The notes below the pieces were generated by a model, which searched no databases, was not told where the DNA came from, and was given only the letters and a program-made list of their open reading frames with translations. A DNA stretch of 64,000 nt from Vibrio pelagius (GTDB taxonomy: Bacteria; Pseudomonadota; Gammaproteobacteria; Enterobacterales; Vibrionaceae). This document shows, in pieces, positions 9,373 through 18,099 of this stretch (the first letter of the stretch is position 1; every line of letters starts with the position of its first letter). The position numbers and the translations under genes were made by a program. The stretch covers positions 2,604,001 through 2,668,000 of the forward strand of contig NZ_AP025503.1 in NCBI RefSeq assembly GCF_024347575.1, written 5' to 3'.

Positions 9373-10389
9373 TTAAAGGTCGAATTTAACTTCATCTAGA
9401 AGTTTGATTGCCGCTTCGTGGTGGTTAGCAATCTCGTCTAGAGAAATTGTATCTGCTTTGAACTCACCCCAAGATGCTACAAGCTCAGATGGTTTAACAT
9501 CCGCTTTTACTGGGTATTCGTAGTTCACTTCAGCGTACATACCTTGTGCAGTGTTACCTGCTAGGAATTCCATTAGCTTAACAGCGTTCTCTTTGTTTGG
9601 AGAGTATTTCGCCATTGCCATACCAGAGATGTTTACGTGAGTGCCAGTCGTCTCTTGGTTAGGGAAGTTGATGTAAACAGCATCAGCCCAAGCTTTTTGC
9701 TCTTTATCGTTAACCATCTTACCTAGGTAGTAGCTGTTACCAAGAGAAACGTCACATAGACCTTCTTTGATAGCTTTAACTTGTGCACGGTCGTTACCTT
9801 GAGGCTTACGAGCTAGGTTTGCTTTAACGCCTTCTAGCCACTCTTTAGTTTCAGCTTCGCCTTTATGAGCAATCATAGAAGAAACTAGAGATACGTTGTA
9901 TGGGTGCTTACCGCTACGAGTACAGATTTTACCTTTGAATTCTGGCTTAGCTAGATCTGCGTAAGTGAAGTCTTCACCTAGACGACCAACGCGGTCACGT
10001 GAAGAGTAAACGCTACGTGTACGAGTTGTAAGTGCAAACCATTCGTTGTCAGTATCTTGGTACTGAGCAGGAATGTTCTTCTCTAGTACATCACTCTCAA
10101 CAGATTGAACAAGACCTTGCTTAGTTAGCTCAGAAAGACGGCTGATATCAACAGTTAAGATAACGTCAGCTGGGCTGTACTCGCCTTCTTGTGCTAGCTT
10201 TTCTGCTAGACCTTTCTTCGCGAACTTAACGTTTACTTTAATGCCCGTTTCTTTTGTGAACTCATTGAACATTGGCTCAACAAGGAAAGGTTGACGGTAA
10301 GAGTATACGTTCACTTCTTCTGCCGCAATTGCAGCTGTAGGTGCGATTGTTGCACAAGCTAAAGCAGAAAGAGTTAGCAGTTTTTTCAT
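9373..10389 (-). CDS. fbpA: Periplasmic ferric-iron-binding protein FbpA
   Basis: 338 residues. A Sec signal peptide is clear (MKKLLTLSALACATIAPTA, cleavage around AIA-AEE). The mature part is a transferrin-like periplasmic binding protein with the adjacent tyrosines GNSYYLGKM, which serve as iron ligands in this family. It captures Fe3+ and hands it to FbpB/FbpC. The SD is GGATT seven bases before the ATG. A Fur box lies 28-42 bases upstream of the start codon, so expression should rise in iron limitation. Confidence 0.95.
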   Translation of the reverse strand: MKKLLTLSALACATIAPTAAIAAEEVNVYSYRQPFLVEPMFNEFTKETGIKVNVKFAKKGLAEKLAQEGEYSPADVILTVDISRLSELTKQGLVQSVESDVLEKNIPAQYQDTDNEWFALTTRTRSVYSSRDRVGRLGEDFTYADLAKPEFKGKICTRSGKHPYNVSLVSSMIAHKGEAETKEWLEGVKANLARKPQGNDRAQVKAIKEGLCDVSLGNSYYLGKMVNDKEQKAWADAVYINFPNQETTGTHVNISGMAMAKYSPNKENAVKLMEFLAGNTAQGMYAEVNYEYPVKADVKPSELVASWGEFKADTISLDEIANHHEAAIKLLDEVKFDL

Positions 10390-10416
10390 TGGTTCAATCC
10401 TTTTATGACATACAAA

Positions 10417-10431
10417 TGATAATATTTATCA
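10417..10431 (-). promoter_or_regulatory. Fur box upstream of fbpA
   Basis: TGATAATATTTATCA matches the 7-1-7 Fur inverted repeat (TGATAAT-N-ATTATCA) at 14 of 15 positions. It lies between the fbpA start (10389) and the amtB terminator, in the expected promoter position. Confidence 0.8.
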
Positions 10432-10474
10432 GTTTCATTATTATATTTAACGACTAGTGAAACACAACGTTAAA

Positions 10475-10506
10475 GATCAAAAAAACCTGCTCATCCGAGC
10501 AGGTTT
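10475..10506 (-). terminator. Terminator of glnK-amtB
   Basis: Stem AAACCTGCTC (10483-10492) with GAGCAGGTTT (10497-10506) and loop ATCC. The minus-strand transcript continues into TTTTTTGATC. It follows the amtB stop by about 30 bases. Confidence 0.88.
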
Positions 10507-10537
10507 CAAGTAGGTTAAATGTAAATCTTTGTAAATA

Positions 10538-11767
10538 TTACTTCACAGATACGAACTCTGGGTAAGCACCAACACCACAGTCGTGCATATCCATACCTTC
10601 TAGCTCTTCGTCTTCGCTTACACGGATACCGATTGTTGCTTTTAGGATTGCCCACACTGCTAGACTTGCACCGAATACCCAAGCAAAGATTACTGCAGCA
10701 CCGAATAGTTGAGCACCAAATGTTGCGTCAGCGTTGCTTAGTGGCACAGCCATTAGACCGAAGAAACCACACACACCGTGTACTGAGATAGCACCTACTG
10801 GATCATCAATCTTAGCTTTATCTAGAGCGATGATGCTGAATACCACTAGCGCACCAGAAACTGAACCGATAGCAACTGCGAATAGAGGTGATGGCGATAG
10901 TGGATCCGCTGTGATAGCCACTAGACCAGCCAACGCACCGTTCAATACCATGGTTAGGTCTGCTTTACCCCAAGTTGTCTTACACACGAGTAGTGCTGCG
11001 ATTGCACCTGCGGCTGCTGCTGCGTTTGTGTTTAGGAAGATTTGACCCACTGCTGTTGCGTTTTCGAAGTCCGATACCATTAGCTGAGAACCGCCGTTAA
11101 AGCCGAACCAACCGAACCACAGGATGAATGTACCTAATGTTGCTAGTGGCATGTTTGAACCAGGAATTGGGTAGATTTCACCGTTTTTACCGTATTTACC
11201 TTTACGAGCACCTAGTAGAAGTACGCCAGCTAGAGCTGCTGCTGCACCTGCCATATGTACGATACCTGAACCTGCAAAGTCACTAAAGCCAGCTTCAGAT
11301 AGGAAACCGCCACCCCATGTCCAGTAACCTTCCATTGGGTAGATGAACGCTGTCAGAACTACAGAGAAGATTAGGAATGACCATAGTTTCATGCGTTCAG
11401 CAACCGCACCAGATACGACTGACATTGCTGTTGCAACGAATACAACTTGGAAGAAGAAGTCAGACTCTAAAGAGTGATCCGCACCTTCACCTTGTGTACC
11501 AATCAGTGCACCAAAAGATGGCAACCAACCGCCTTCACCATTGTCGACATACATGATGTTGTAACCAACCACTAGGTAAGTAGTACATGCAATTGCATAC
11601 AAACAAATGTTTTTGGTTAGGATTTCAGTCGTGTTCTTTGAACGTACAAGCCCTGCCTCAAGCATTGCAAAACCTGCCGCCATCCACATTACCAACGCAC
11701 CTGAAATGAGGAAGAAAAAAGTGTCTAGTGCGTAACGTAACTCCGTTACTGTTGTTAAAAGTTCCAT
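10538..11767 (-). CDS. amtB: Ammonium transporter AmtB
   Basis: 409 residues from the ATG at 11767, which has TGGAGA at the right distance. A longer frame to 11818 would add 17 polar residues and overlap glnK, and is not supported. Eleven or so membrane segments are visible. The twin-histidine pore is present as SGIVHMAG and GAISVHGVCG. It conducts ammonium/ammonia into the cell and is closed by unmodified GlnK. Unlike E. coli AmtB, no obvious cleavable leader is seen. Located 25 bases after glnK in one operon, followed by a terminator. Confidence 0.95.
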   Translation of the reverse strand: MELLTTVTELRYALDTFFFLISGALVMWMAAGFAMLEAGLVRSKNTTEILTKNICLYAIACTTYLVVGYNIMYVDNGEGGWLPSFGALIGTQGEGADHSLESDFFFQVVFVATAMSVVSGAVAERMKLWSFLIFSVVLTAFIYPMEGYWTWGGGFLSEAGFSDFAGSGIVHMAGAAAALAGVLLLGARKGKYGKNGEIYPIPGSNMPLATLGTFILWFGWFGFNGGSQLMVSDFENATAVGQIFLNTNAAAAAGAIAALLVCKTTWGKADLTMVLNGALAGLVAITADPLSPSPLFAVAIGSVSGALVVFSIIALDKAKIDDPVGAISVHGVCGFFGLMAVPLSNADATFGAQLFGAAVIFAWVFGASLAVWAILKATIGIRVSEDEELEGMDMHDCGVGAYPEFVSVK

Positions 11768-11792
11768 ATTAAATTCTCCAGTCCTTGAATTC

Positions 11793-12140
<348 letters not shown>

Positions 12141-12179
12141 TTAGATTTTTCACTTAGTCCGTTAATACTCTTTCTATAA

Positions 12180-12195
12180 TCCAAGTAGCGTGCCA
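12180..12195 (-). promoter_or_regulatory. Sigma-54 (-24/-12) promoter of glnK-amtB
   Basis: The minus-strand sequence TGGCACGCTACTTGGA fits TGGCAC-N5-TTGC with exact GG-to-G(C) spacing. Only the -12 cytosine is replaced by G. It lies about 50 bases upstream of the glnK ATG. Confidence 0.72.
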
Positions 12196-12250
12196 AAAAG
12201 TTAAACTATTGATATTAAACACTTTGATGTTCACGCAACGCCAATAACGA

Positions 12251-12281
12251 AAAAGGCCGCACCATAATGGTGCGGCCTTTT
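12251..12281 (-). terminator. yacL terminator hairpin, also an NtrC-like dyad
   Basis: Perfect 14-base stem AAAAGGCCGCACCA (12251-12264) with TGGTGCGGCCTTTT (12268-12281) and loop TAA. It terminates the minus-strand yacL message and is structurally bidirectional. Its core GCACCATAATGGTGC also resembles the NtrC enhancer dyad (GCACC...GGTGC) and sits about 70 bases upstream of the sigma-54 promoter, a normal enhancer distance. Terminator function is likely; enhancer function is inference. Confidence 0.75.
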
Positions 12282-12344
12282 CACTATCTTAATGCGCTGG
12301 TATCAAATTGCTCTATATTTGGGCAATGCGTTTGTTTTAATACT

Positions 12345-12713
12345 CTACAACCCTAAGAAATCGACCCAGCGTTCTATTAAAAGCTCGAAGTCATCAATTC
12401 CACAAACTGATAAGCTTTCACTGTTGTAAAAATCGAACTCGCTGCCCTCTTCCATTTCATAGTCGTGACCAAGTACATTCTCTTGAATTGTTACTTCATC
12501 TTCATTAATCGATAAAGTGATCTCTTTGCCGACCATAGAGCGTTCATCACTAAAGTTAGTGCGTGACGCTTCAATAAGTGCTAACACCTGATCGATTTTG
12601 CTTTTGTCTTTGCCAATCTCTTCCTGGAGCCAACGTCCAACGATCTCGTGCCCCATACTGCATTTCACGTAGTACTCGCCCATCAAAGTGTTTCTTGTAA
12701 ATTCGAATTCCAT
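12345..12713 (-). CDS. yacL: YacL family protein (UPF0231), function unknown
   Basis: 122 acidic residues. It resembles E. coli YacL (UPF0231), sharing the N-terminal MxxEF start, SMGHEIVG and the C-terminal ESLSVCGIDDFE pattern. E. coli yacL also lies directly downstream of acnB, so synteny agrees. No catalytic motif, signal peptide or membrane segment is seen. It has its own gap of about 160 bases from acnB containing a strong terminator, so it is probably a separate transcript. Confidence 0.85.
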   Translation of the reverse strand: MEFEFTRNTLMGEYYVKCSMGHEIVGRWLQEEIGKDKSKIDQVLALIEASRTNFSDERSMVGKEITLSINEDEVTIQENVLGHDYEMEEGSEFDFYNSESLSVCGIDDFELLIERWVDFLGL

Positions 12714-12812
12714 AGTGGCTCCACGCAGTAACTGAGACAGGGTAAAAATGAGGCGAGAGTATATAGTGAAGTGATCAATAGATCGAGGGGCTCGTCACCC
12801 AGCATTCAGACA

Positions 12813-12844
12813 TAAAAAAACGCCCTCTGCAAATAGAGGGCGTT
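12813..12844 (-). terminator. Terminator of acnB
   Basis: Stem AACGCCCTCT (12819-12828) with AGAGGGCGTT (12835-12844) and loop GCAAAT. It is followed on the minus strand by TTTTTTT. Confidence 0.9.
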
Positions 12845-12870
12845 CTGTCAGTGACTCAATCAGTCAGCGA

Positions 12871-15459
12871 TTATGCTGGCTGCTGAAAAATAACCGTATC
12901 GGCTTTTTCTGTGTACTGACCCATTTTATGGAAGTTCAGGTAACGGTACGTATCAGCTGCCGTTGCGTTAATCTTCTCTGCGTACTCTAGGTACTCTTCT
13001 TTCGTTGGAATGCGACCTAGAATGGCACCAACAGCAGACAGCTCCGCAGACGCTAGGTATACGTTCGCACCTGTACCCAAACGGTTCGGGAAGTTACGCG
13101 TAGACGTAGACATTACGGTCGACTTGTCTGCAACTCGAGCTTGGTTACCCATACATAGTGAACAACCCGGAGTTTCGATACGAACCCCTGCACGACCGAA
13201 GATACCGTAGTAGCCTTCTTCTGTTAGCTGATCTCTATCCATCTTAGTTGGCGGAGCCACCCATAGACGTGTGCTTAAAGAACCGTTGAACTCTTCAAGC
13301 ATCTTACCAGCGGCGCGGAAGTGGCCAATGTTGGTCATACAAGAACCGATGAACACTTCTTGAATCTCAGTGCCTTGAACGTCAGAAAGAAGACGAGCAT
13401 CATCTGGATCATTTGGTGCACATAGAATTGGCTGATCGATATCAGCAAGGTCGATTTCGATAACGTGAGCGTATTCAGCATCTGGATCTGCAGACAGCAA
13501 CTCTGGATTTGCTAGCCACTCTTCCATTGCTGTAATACGACGCTCGATAGTACGAACATCACCGTAGCCTTCAGCGATCATCCACTTAAGCATAACGATG
13601 TTTGAGTTTAGGTACTCTTCGATAGATTCTTTAGACAGTTTAACAGTACAACCCGCCGCTGAACGCTCAGCAGACGCATCAGAAAGTTCGAACGCTTGCT
13701 CAACAGAGAGGTGTTCAACACCTTCGATTTCTAGTACACGACCAGAGAATTCGTTGATCTTACCTGCTTTCTCTACGGTTAGGAGACCTTGCTTGATGCC
13801 GTATAGAGGAATGGCATGTACTAGGTCACGTAGCGTGATACCCGGCTGCATTTCACCTTTAAAACGAACCAAGATAGATTCTGGCATATCAAGAGGCATC
13901 ACACCTGTCGCAGCCGCGAATGCAACCAGACCAGAACCCGCAGGGAATGAAATACCTAGAGGGAAACGAGTATGCGAGTCACCACCTGTACCTACAGTAT
14001 CAGGAAGAAGCATACGGTTTAGCCATGAGTGGATAACACCATCACCTGGGCGTAATGAAACACCACCACGGTTCATGATGAAATCAGGTAGCGTGTGGTG
14101 CGTGTTTACGTCAACTGGTTTCGGGTATGCCGATGTGTGACAGAAAGACTGCATCACTAGATCCGCTGAGAAGCCAAGACATGCAAGGTCTTTAAGCTCA
14201 TCACGCGTCATAGGGCCTGTCGTATCTTGAGAACCAACTGTGGTCATTTTAGGCTCACAGTATTGACCGGCGCGAACACCTTCAACACCACATGCTTTAC
14301 CAACCATCTTCTGAGCGAGCGTGTAGCCCTTATCAGATGCAGATGGATCGACTGGCTTAGCAAACAGATCAGTCTCTTCTAGACCAAGAGAAGTACGAGC
14401 GCGGCTAGTTAGACCACGACCGATGATAAGTGGAATACGACCACCAGCACGAACTTCATCAAGCAGCACTTTGCTCAGTTCAAAGCTAGAGATCACTTCA
14501 CCGTTTTTACGTACAACGCCTTCGTATGGGAAGATATCGATCACATCGCCCATGTTCATTTTCTGTACGTCTAGTTCGATTGGCAGTGCGCCTGAATCTT
14601 CCATTGTGTTGTAGAAGATTGGAGCGATCTTACCACCCAGACAAACACCACCAGTACGCTTGTTCGGCACGTATGGGATATCTTCCCCCATAAACCAAAG
14701 TACTGAGTTCGTCGCAGACTTACGTGAAGAACCCGTACCAACGACATCACCTACGTACGCAAGTGGGATACCGTCTTTTTGCAGCTCTTCAATCTGAGCG
14801 ATTGGGCCAACAGTGCCTGGTTGATCAGGGTTAATGCCGTCACGTTCCATTTTCAGCATCGCTTTTGCGTGTACTGGAATATCTGGACGAGACCATGCAT
14901 CAGGTGCTGGAGATAGGTCATCGGTGTTGGTTTCACCAGTGACTTTAAAGACTTTTACTGTGATTTTTTCAGCAACTTTCTCTTTCGAAGTAAACCAATC
15001 TGCGTCTGCCCAAGATTGAAGTACTTGTTGTGCTGAAGCATTACCTGCCTTGGCCTTCTCTTCTACATCATAGAAAGCATCAAACATCAGTAATGTGTGC
15101 GATAGTGCTTTAACAGCAATAGGAGCAAGTTCAGTATCATCAAGAAGTGAAACTAACGACTCGATGTTGTAACCACCTTGCATAGTACCTAGCAGCTCTG
15201 CTGCTTTCTCTTTGCTAACAAGTGGTGATGTTACTTCACCTTTGGTGATAGCTGTTAAAAAGCCCGCTTTTACATAAGCAGCTTCATCTACACCTGGTGG
15301 AATGCGGTTTTCTAGTAGGTCAAGAATGAACTCTTCTTCACCTTGAGGTGGGTTCTTTAGAAGTTCAACTAGGCCAGCAACCTGCTCGGCATCTAGTGGT
15401 TTTGGAACAACTCCTTCGGCAGCACGTTCTTCGACGTGTTTACGGTAGGCTTCAAGCAC
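12871..15459 (-). CDS. acnB: Aconitate hydratase B
   Basis: 862 residues from a GTG at 15459, chosen because the family N-terminus (M)[15 protein letters not shown] begins there and GAGAGG lies nine bases upstream. A longer GTG frame to 15489 adds ten residues not seen in E. coli AcnB (865 aa). N-terminal HEAT-like domain, then the swivel domain 4, then domains 1-3 that bind the [4Fe-4S] cluster, in the AcnB order. The cluster ligands include the CSLCMGNQ motif near the C-terminus. It interconverts citrate and isocitrate in the TCA cycle and as an apo-protein may bind mRNA. Monocistronic, with its own terminator. Confidence 0.97.
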   Translation of the reverse strand: MLEAYRKHVEERAAEGVVPKPLDAEQVAGLVELLKNPPQGEEEFILDLLENRIPPGVDEAAYVKAGFLTAITKGEVTSPLVSKEKAAELLGTMQGGYNIESLVSLLDDTELAPIAVKALSHTLLMFDAFYDVEEKAKAGNASAQQVLQSWADADWFTSKEKVAEKITVKVFKVTGETNTDDLSPAPDAWSRPDIPVHAKAMLKMERDGINPDQPGTVGPIAQIEELQKDGIPLAYVGDVVGTGSSRKSATNSVLWFMGEDIPYVPNKRTGGVCLGGKIAPIFYNTMEDSGALPIELDVQKMNMGDVIDIFPYEGVVRKNGEVISSFELSKVLLDEVRAGGRIPLIIGRGLTSRARTSLGLEETDLFAKPVDPSASDKGYTLAQKMVGKACGVEGVRAGQYCEPKMTTVGSQDTTGPMTRDELKDLACLGFSADLVMQSFCHTSAYPKPVDVNTHHTLPDFIMNRGGVSLRPGDGVIHSWLNRMLLPDTVGTGGDSHTRFPLGISFPAGSGLVAFAAATGVMPLDMPESILVRFKGEMQPGITLRDLVHAIPLYGIKQGLLTVEKAGKINEFSGRVLEIEGVEHLSVEQAFELSDASAERSAAGCTVKLSKESIEEYLNSNIVMLKWMIAEGYGDVRTIERRITAMEEWLANPELLSADPDAEYAHVIEIDLADIDQPILCAPNDPDDARLLSDVQGTEIQEVFIGSCMTNIGHFRAAGKMLEEFNGSLSTRLWVAPPTKMDRDQLTEEGYYGIFGRAGVRIETPGCSLCMGNQARVADKSTVMSTSTRNFPNRLGTGANVYLASAELSAVGAILGRIPTKEEYLEYAEKINATAADTYRYLNFHKMGQYTEKADTVIFQQPA

Positions 15460-15731
15460 GACTTTTTTCCTCTCATTGCGGTCCACCACCTTCCTTCATA
15501 ATTGTTAGTAAAATAAAGCGGTGAACATCCTTGGAAACTTGGCTCTCCATTGCCATTTTCGTCATTCAATTTGTATTGATGATCGGCATCAGAGAGGCCA
15601 AACTGTGGGCGGTATAGTAGCAAATTTAACGATTAATTAAAATCTTATCATTTTGACCAACATAGCAAGTTAAGACGAAAGTCCCATTATTTTTGCCTAA
15701 TTAGTCACCAGTATCGTTATTTTTCGCATGG

Positions 15732-18062
15732 TTATTTATAAGACGTTCCAACAATAAGGTAAACCGAATTGTAGTTATCTTCTGTCATACCATACGCCAA
15801 AATAATCGGCCCAATCGGAGAGTCGATACCAGCAAACAGCGAACCTGCGGTGTACATCGGAGCTTCGCTAATTTTTAAATCACTGTTCGACCAAACTCCA
15901 CCATGCTCAATGGACGCGCCTAGGTAGAATGGGGATTCAAACAAACCGAAATCGTTGTCAAACCATTTATAGCGGTACACCAAACTGGTAAACGCCAGGT
16001 TTTGCCCCAGTAGACTGTTACGTGGAATGCCGGAGAGGTTTAAAAAGCCTCCGAGCTGTTTAGGGTCAATCGGGAATAGAGAATTTTTACTCTCTACGAT
16101 GCCATAATCCATCTTTGCGACTAAAGTATGGCGTTTGTAGCTTTGTGCCGCCCTCAAATTCGCTGAGAACTCATAAACAGTGTCACTGTCCTCAATATAA
16201 GTAGGATCAGAAGCTATAGGGTCGGAGTCAAACTCATCATGAGAAACAAGGTATTCTAAATCAACGAAATAGCCTTCCGTCGGTAAACTGAAGTTATCTA
16301 GTGTATCCAAACGGTAACGAACAAAAGCACCCATTCGCTGATAAGAGCCACCACCGAATGAAGGTAGTGACGACACTTCAACTTCACCGTCAGTGTATCG
16401 GCCTCCAAATTTCAGCTCTTGCCACAGGGTTGGTTGGTAACCAAACGCCAACTCACCGATGCTCTCTTTATAGGTCATCGAGACAAAGTCTTGAGTCGCA
16501 TCTAATGACGGCTCTTCTATTTCACCGTTAAATGGTAAATTACGTTTTTGATTCGCATAGACCAACGACGCTGAGGTAAATAGCTTCTGCTGAGAGAAGA
16601 AAGGAGAAAACAGCTCCGCCTCAATGCGCTTGTCAGTGCCCATTTCTAAATTGGTTCTAAGCTCTGCACCGTGTTGATTGATATCTGTAAAGTTTGCAGA
16701 CACACCAATTGAATACTGACTATCGGTAGCAAAATCATCTTCTAAAAAGAAACGGAAATTTAGGTAGTTTGGTCCCCACTCTTTCTCATTTACATCGACA
16801 ACCAATTGATCTTTGCCGTCAACGTTATCAAATTCATAGGTAATCAATTCAAAACGATCGAGTGCGTAGAGGTTTTGCACGCTGGTTTCAATGTGGCTAG
16901 TTTTTAACACTTCTCCAGCTTCAAGGTTAAGGCGGTTTTCAATTAATTTGTCGGAATAGTGGCTATTGTTATTAATCACCACCTCATCAACCACTGTTTG
17001 GTCGCCATGTTTTAATTTCCGGCGAGCCTGCTGTTTGCCTTCAAGGTAGCCTTGATACTTAGCAGCCCCTATTGAAAGGCTACGAAGCTTGTCTTCAAAC
17101 TGGTAAGCCACTTGATAACCCGCTTCATAGGCGCTCGGCATCTTATCAAACTCAGTGGTCTCCATTTGGCCAACATCTGGCTTAAGAAAGACATCTTCTT
17201 CCGTTAAGGCTTCCGCTTGTTGTTGAGTACTACGACGTACTAAATAGTTAGACAGTTGGTCAGCCACAGTAAAAAGGTTGGTAAACTCCTCTTCGCCTTT
17301 ATAGTTGGTACTAATATCAACCGCGATAACAATGTCAGCTCCCATTGCACGGGCGACATCTACCGGCATGTTGTTGACGACGCCACCATCGACCAACATA
17401 CGACCGTCTACCTCATAAGGCGGCAAAGCGCCCGGTACTGACATACTTGACATCATTGCATCGACAATCTGCCCTTTGTCGATGATCACCTCTTCAAGTT
17501 TAATGATATCTGTTGCGACAGAACGGTACGGGATAGCAAGATCATCAAAGGATTCAAATGGTGCCAGATTACCGGTTGTCTCACGCAGTATGCGCAGCAT
17601 GTTCTGACCTTGAACGACTCCGGTTGGCGCACGCATCTCTCCCCAGCCTAAACCTAAATCCGTGATTAGCTGGTAACGGTCCTCATACTCTTTGTCACGC
17701 ACGCGTCGATCGCTACGGTTTACACGATCGCGATAACCTTTGTTCCAATCCACTGAATAGATGAAACTTTCAATTTCATCAGCACTCATGCCCGTTGCGT
17801 ACAAGCCACCTACATAAGCGCCCATACTGGTACCTGTGACGTAATCGACGGGGATGTGCATCTCTTCAAGAGCTTTTAGAACACCAATATGAGCTGCACC
17901 TTTGGCTCCGCCCCCCGCAAGAACCACGGCGATACTTGGGCGCGTTTTTTGCTCAACTTTCATTTTGTCAGCAGGTACAACGACGTTGTCAGCCAAAATC
18001 TGCGAACAAAACATAACGCCAACGACGCCTAAACCTCGACTCAGCCAACGAGAAATCACCAT
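15732..18062 (-). CDS. Patatin-POTRA-beta-barrel protein (PlpD-like, type Vd)
   Basis: 776 residues from the ATG at 18062 (AAGGA upstream). The TTG-initiated extension to 18110 overlaps mrcB and would spoil the signal peptide. Signal peptide about 1-25 (cleavage near LA-DN). The patatin domain (about 42-330) has the oxyanion loop GGGAKG, nucleophile Ser79 in GTSMG and Asp225 in DGG, so the Ser-Asp lipase dyad is intact. A POTRA-like segment (about 370-440) and a C-terminal surface-antigen/BamA-type barrel (about 450-776) follow. This order is that of PlpD-type autotransporters, which secrete or display a phospholipase A. Substrate and surface release are not known for this copy. Located 37 bases after mrcB. 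Confidence 0.88.
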   Translation of the reverse strand: MVISRWLSRGLGVVGVMFCSQILADNVVVPADKMKVEQKTRPSIAVVLAGGGAKGAAHIGVLKALEEMHIPVDYVTGTSMGAYVGGLYATGMSADEIESFIYSVDWNKGYRDRVNRSDRRVRDKEYEDRYQLITDLGLGWGEMRAPTGVVQGQNMLRILRETTGNLAPFESFDDLAIPYRSVATDIIKLEEVIIDKGQIVDAMMSSMSVPGALPPYEVDGRMLVDGGVVNNMPVDVARAMGADIVIAVDISTNYKGEEEFTNLFTVADQLSNYLVRRSTQQQAEALTEEDVFLKPDVGQMETTEFDKMPSAYEAGYQVAYQFEDKLRSLSIGAAKYQGYLEGKQQARRKLKHGDQTVVDEVVINNNSHYSDKLIENRLNLEAGEVLKTSHIETSVQNLYALDRFELITYEFDNVDGKDQLVVDVNEKEWGPNYLNFRFFLEDDFATDSQYSIGVSANFTDINQHGAELRTNLEMGTDKRIEAELFSPFFSQQKLFTSASLVYANQKRNLPFNGEIEEPSLDATQDFVSMTYKESIGELAFGYQPTLWQELKFGGRYTDGEVEVSSLPSFGGGSYQRMGAFVRYRLDTLDNFSLPTEGYFVDLEYLVSHDEFDSDPIASDPTYIEDSDTVYEFSANLRAAQSYKRHTLVAKMDYGIVESKNSLFPIDPKQLGGFLNLSGIPRNSLLGQNLAFTSLVYRYKWFDNDFGLFESPFYLGASIEHGGVWSNSDLKISEAPMYTAGSLFAGIDSPIGPIILAYGMTEDNYNSVYLIVGTSYK

Positions 18063-18099
18063 TAAAACTCTATCCTTGTCATCTATTGCTTGTGCAACT

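Noticed and set aside
1..10389. Iron and chitin genes as one jointly regulated system
   Set aside because: The operons are convergent with strong terminators between them and only the iron side has a Fur box; adjacency alone is not evidence of joint control.
13598..14140. 180-residue open frame opposite acnB
   Set aside because: Antisense to a highly conserved acnB region, with no start signal and no recognisable protein.
15460..15623. Small minus-strand frame upstream of acnB as a leader peptide gene
   Set aside because: It overlaps the acnB start region in another frame and shows no conserved content; more likely the acnB promoter and leader.
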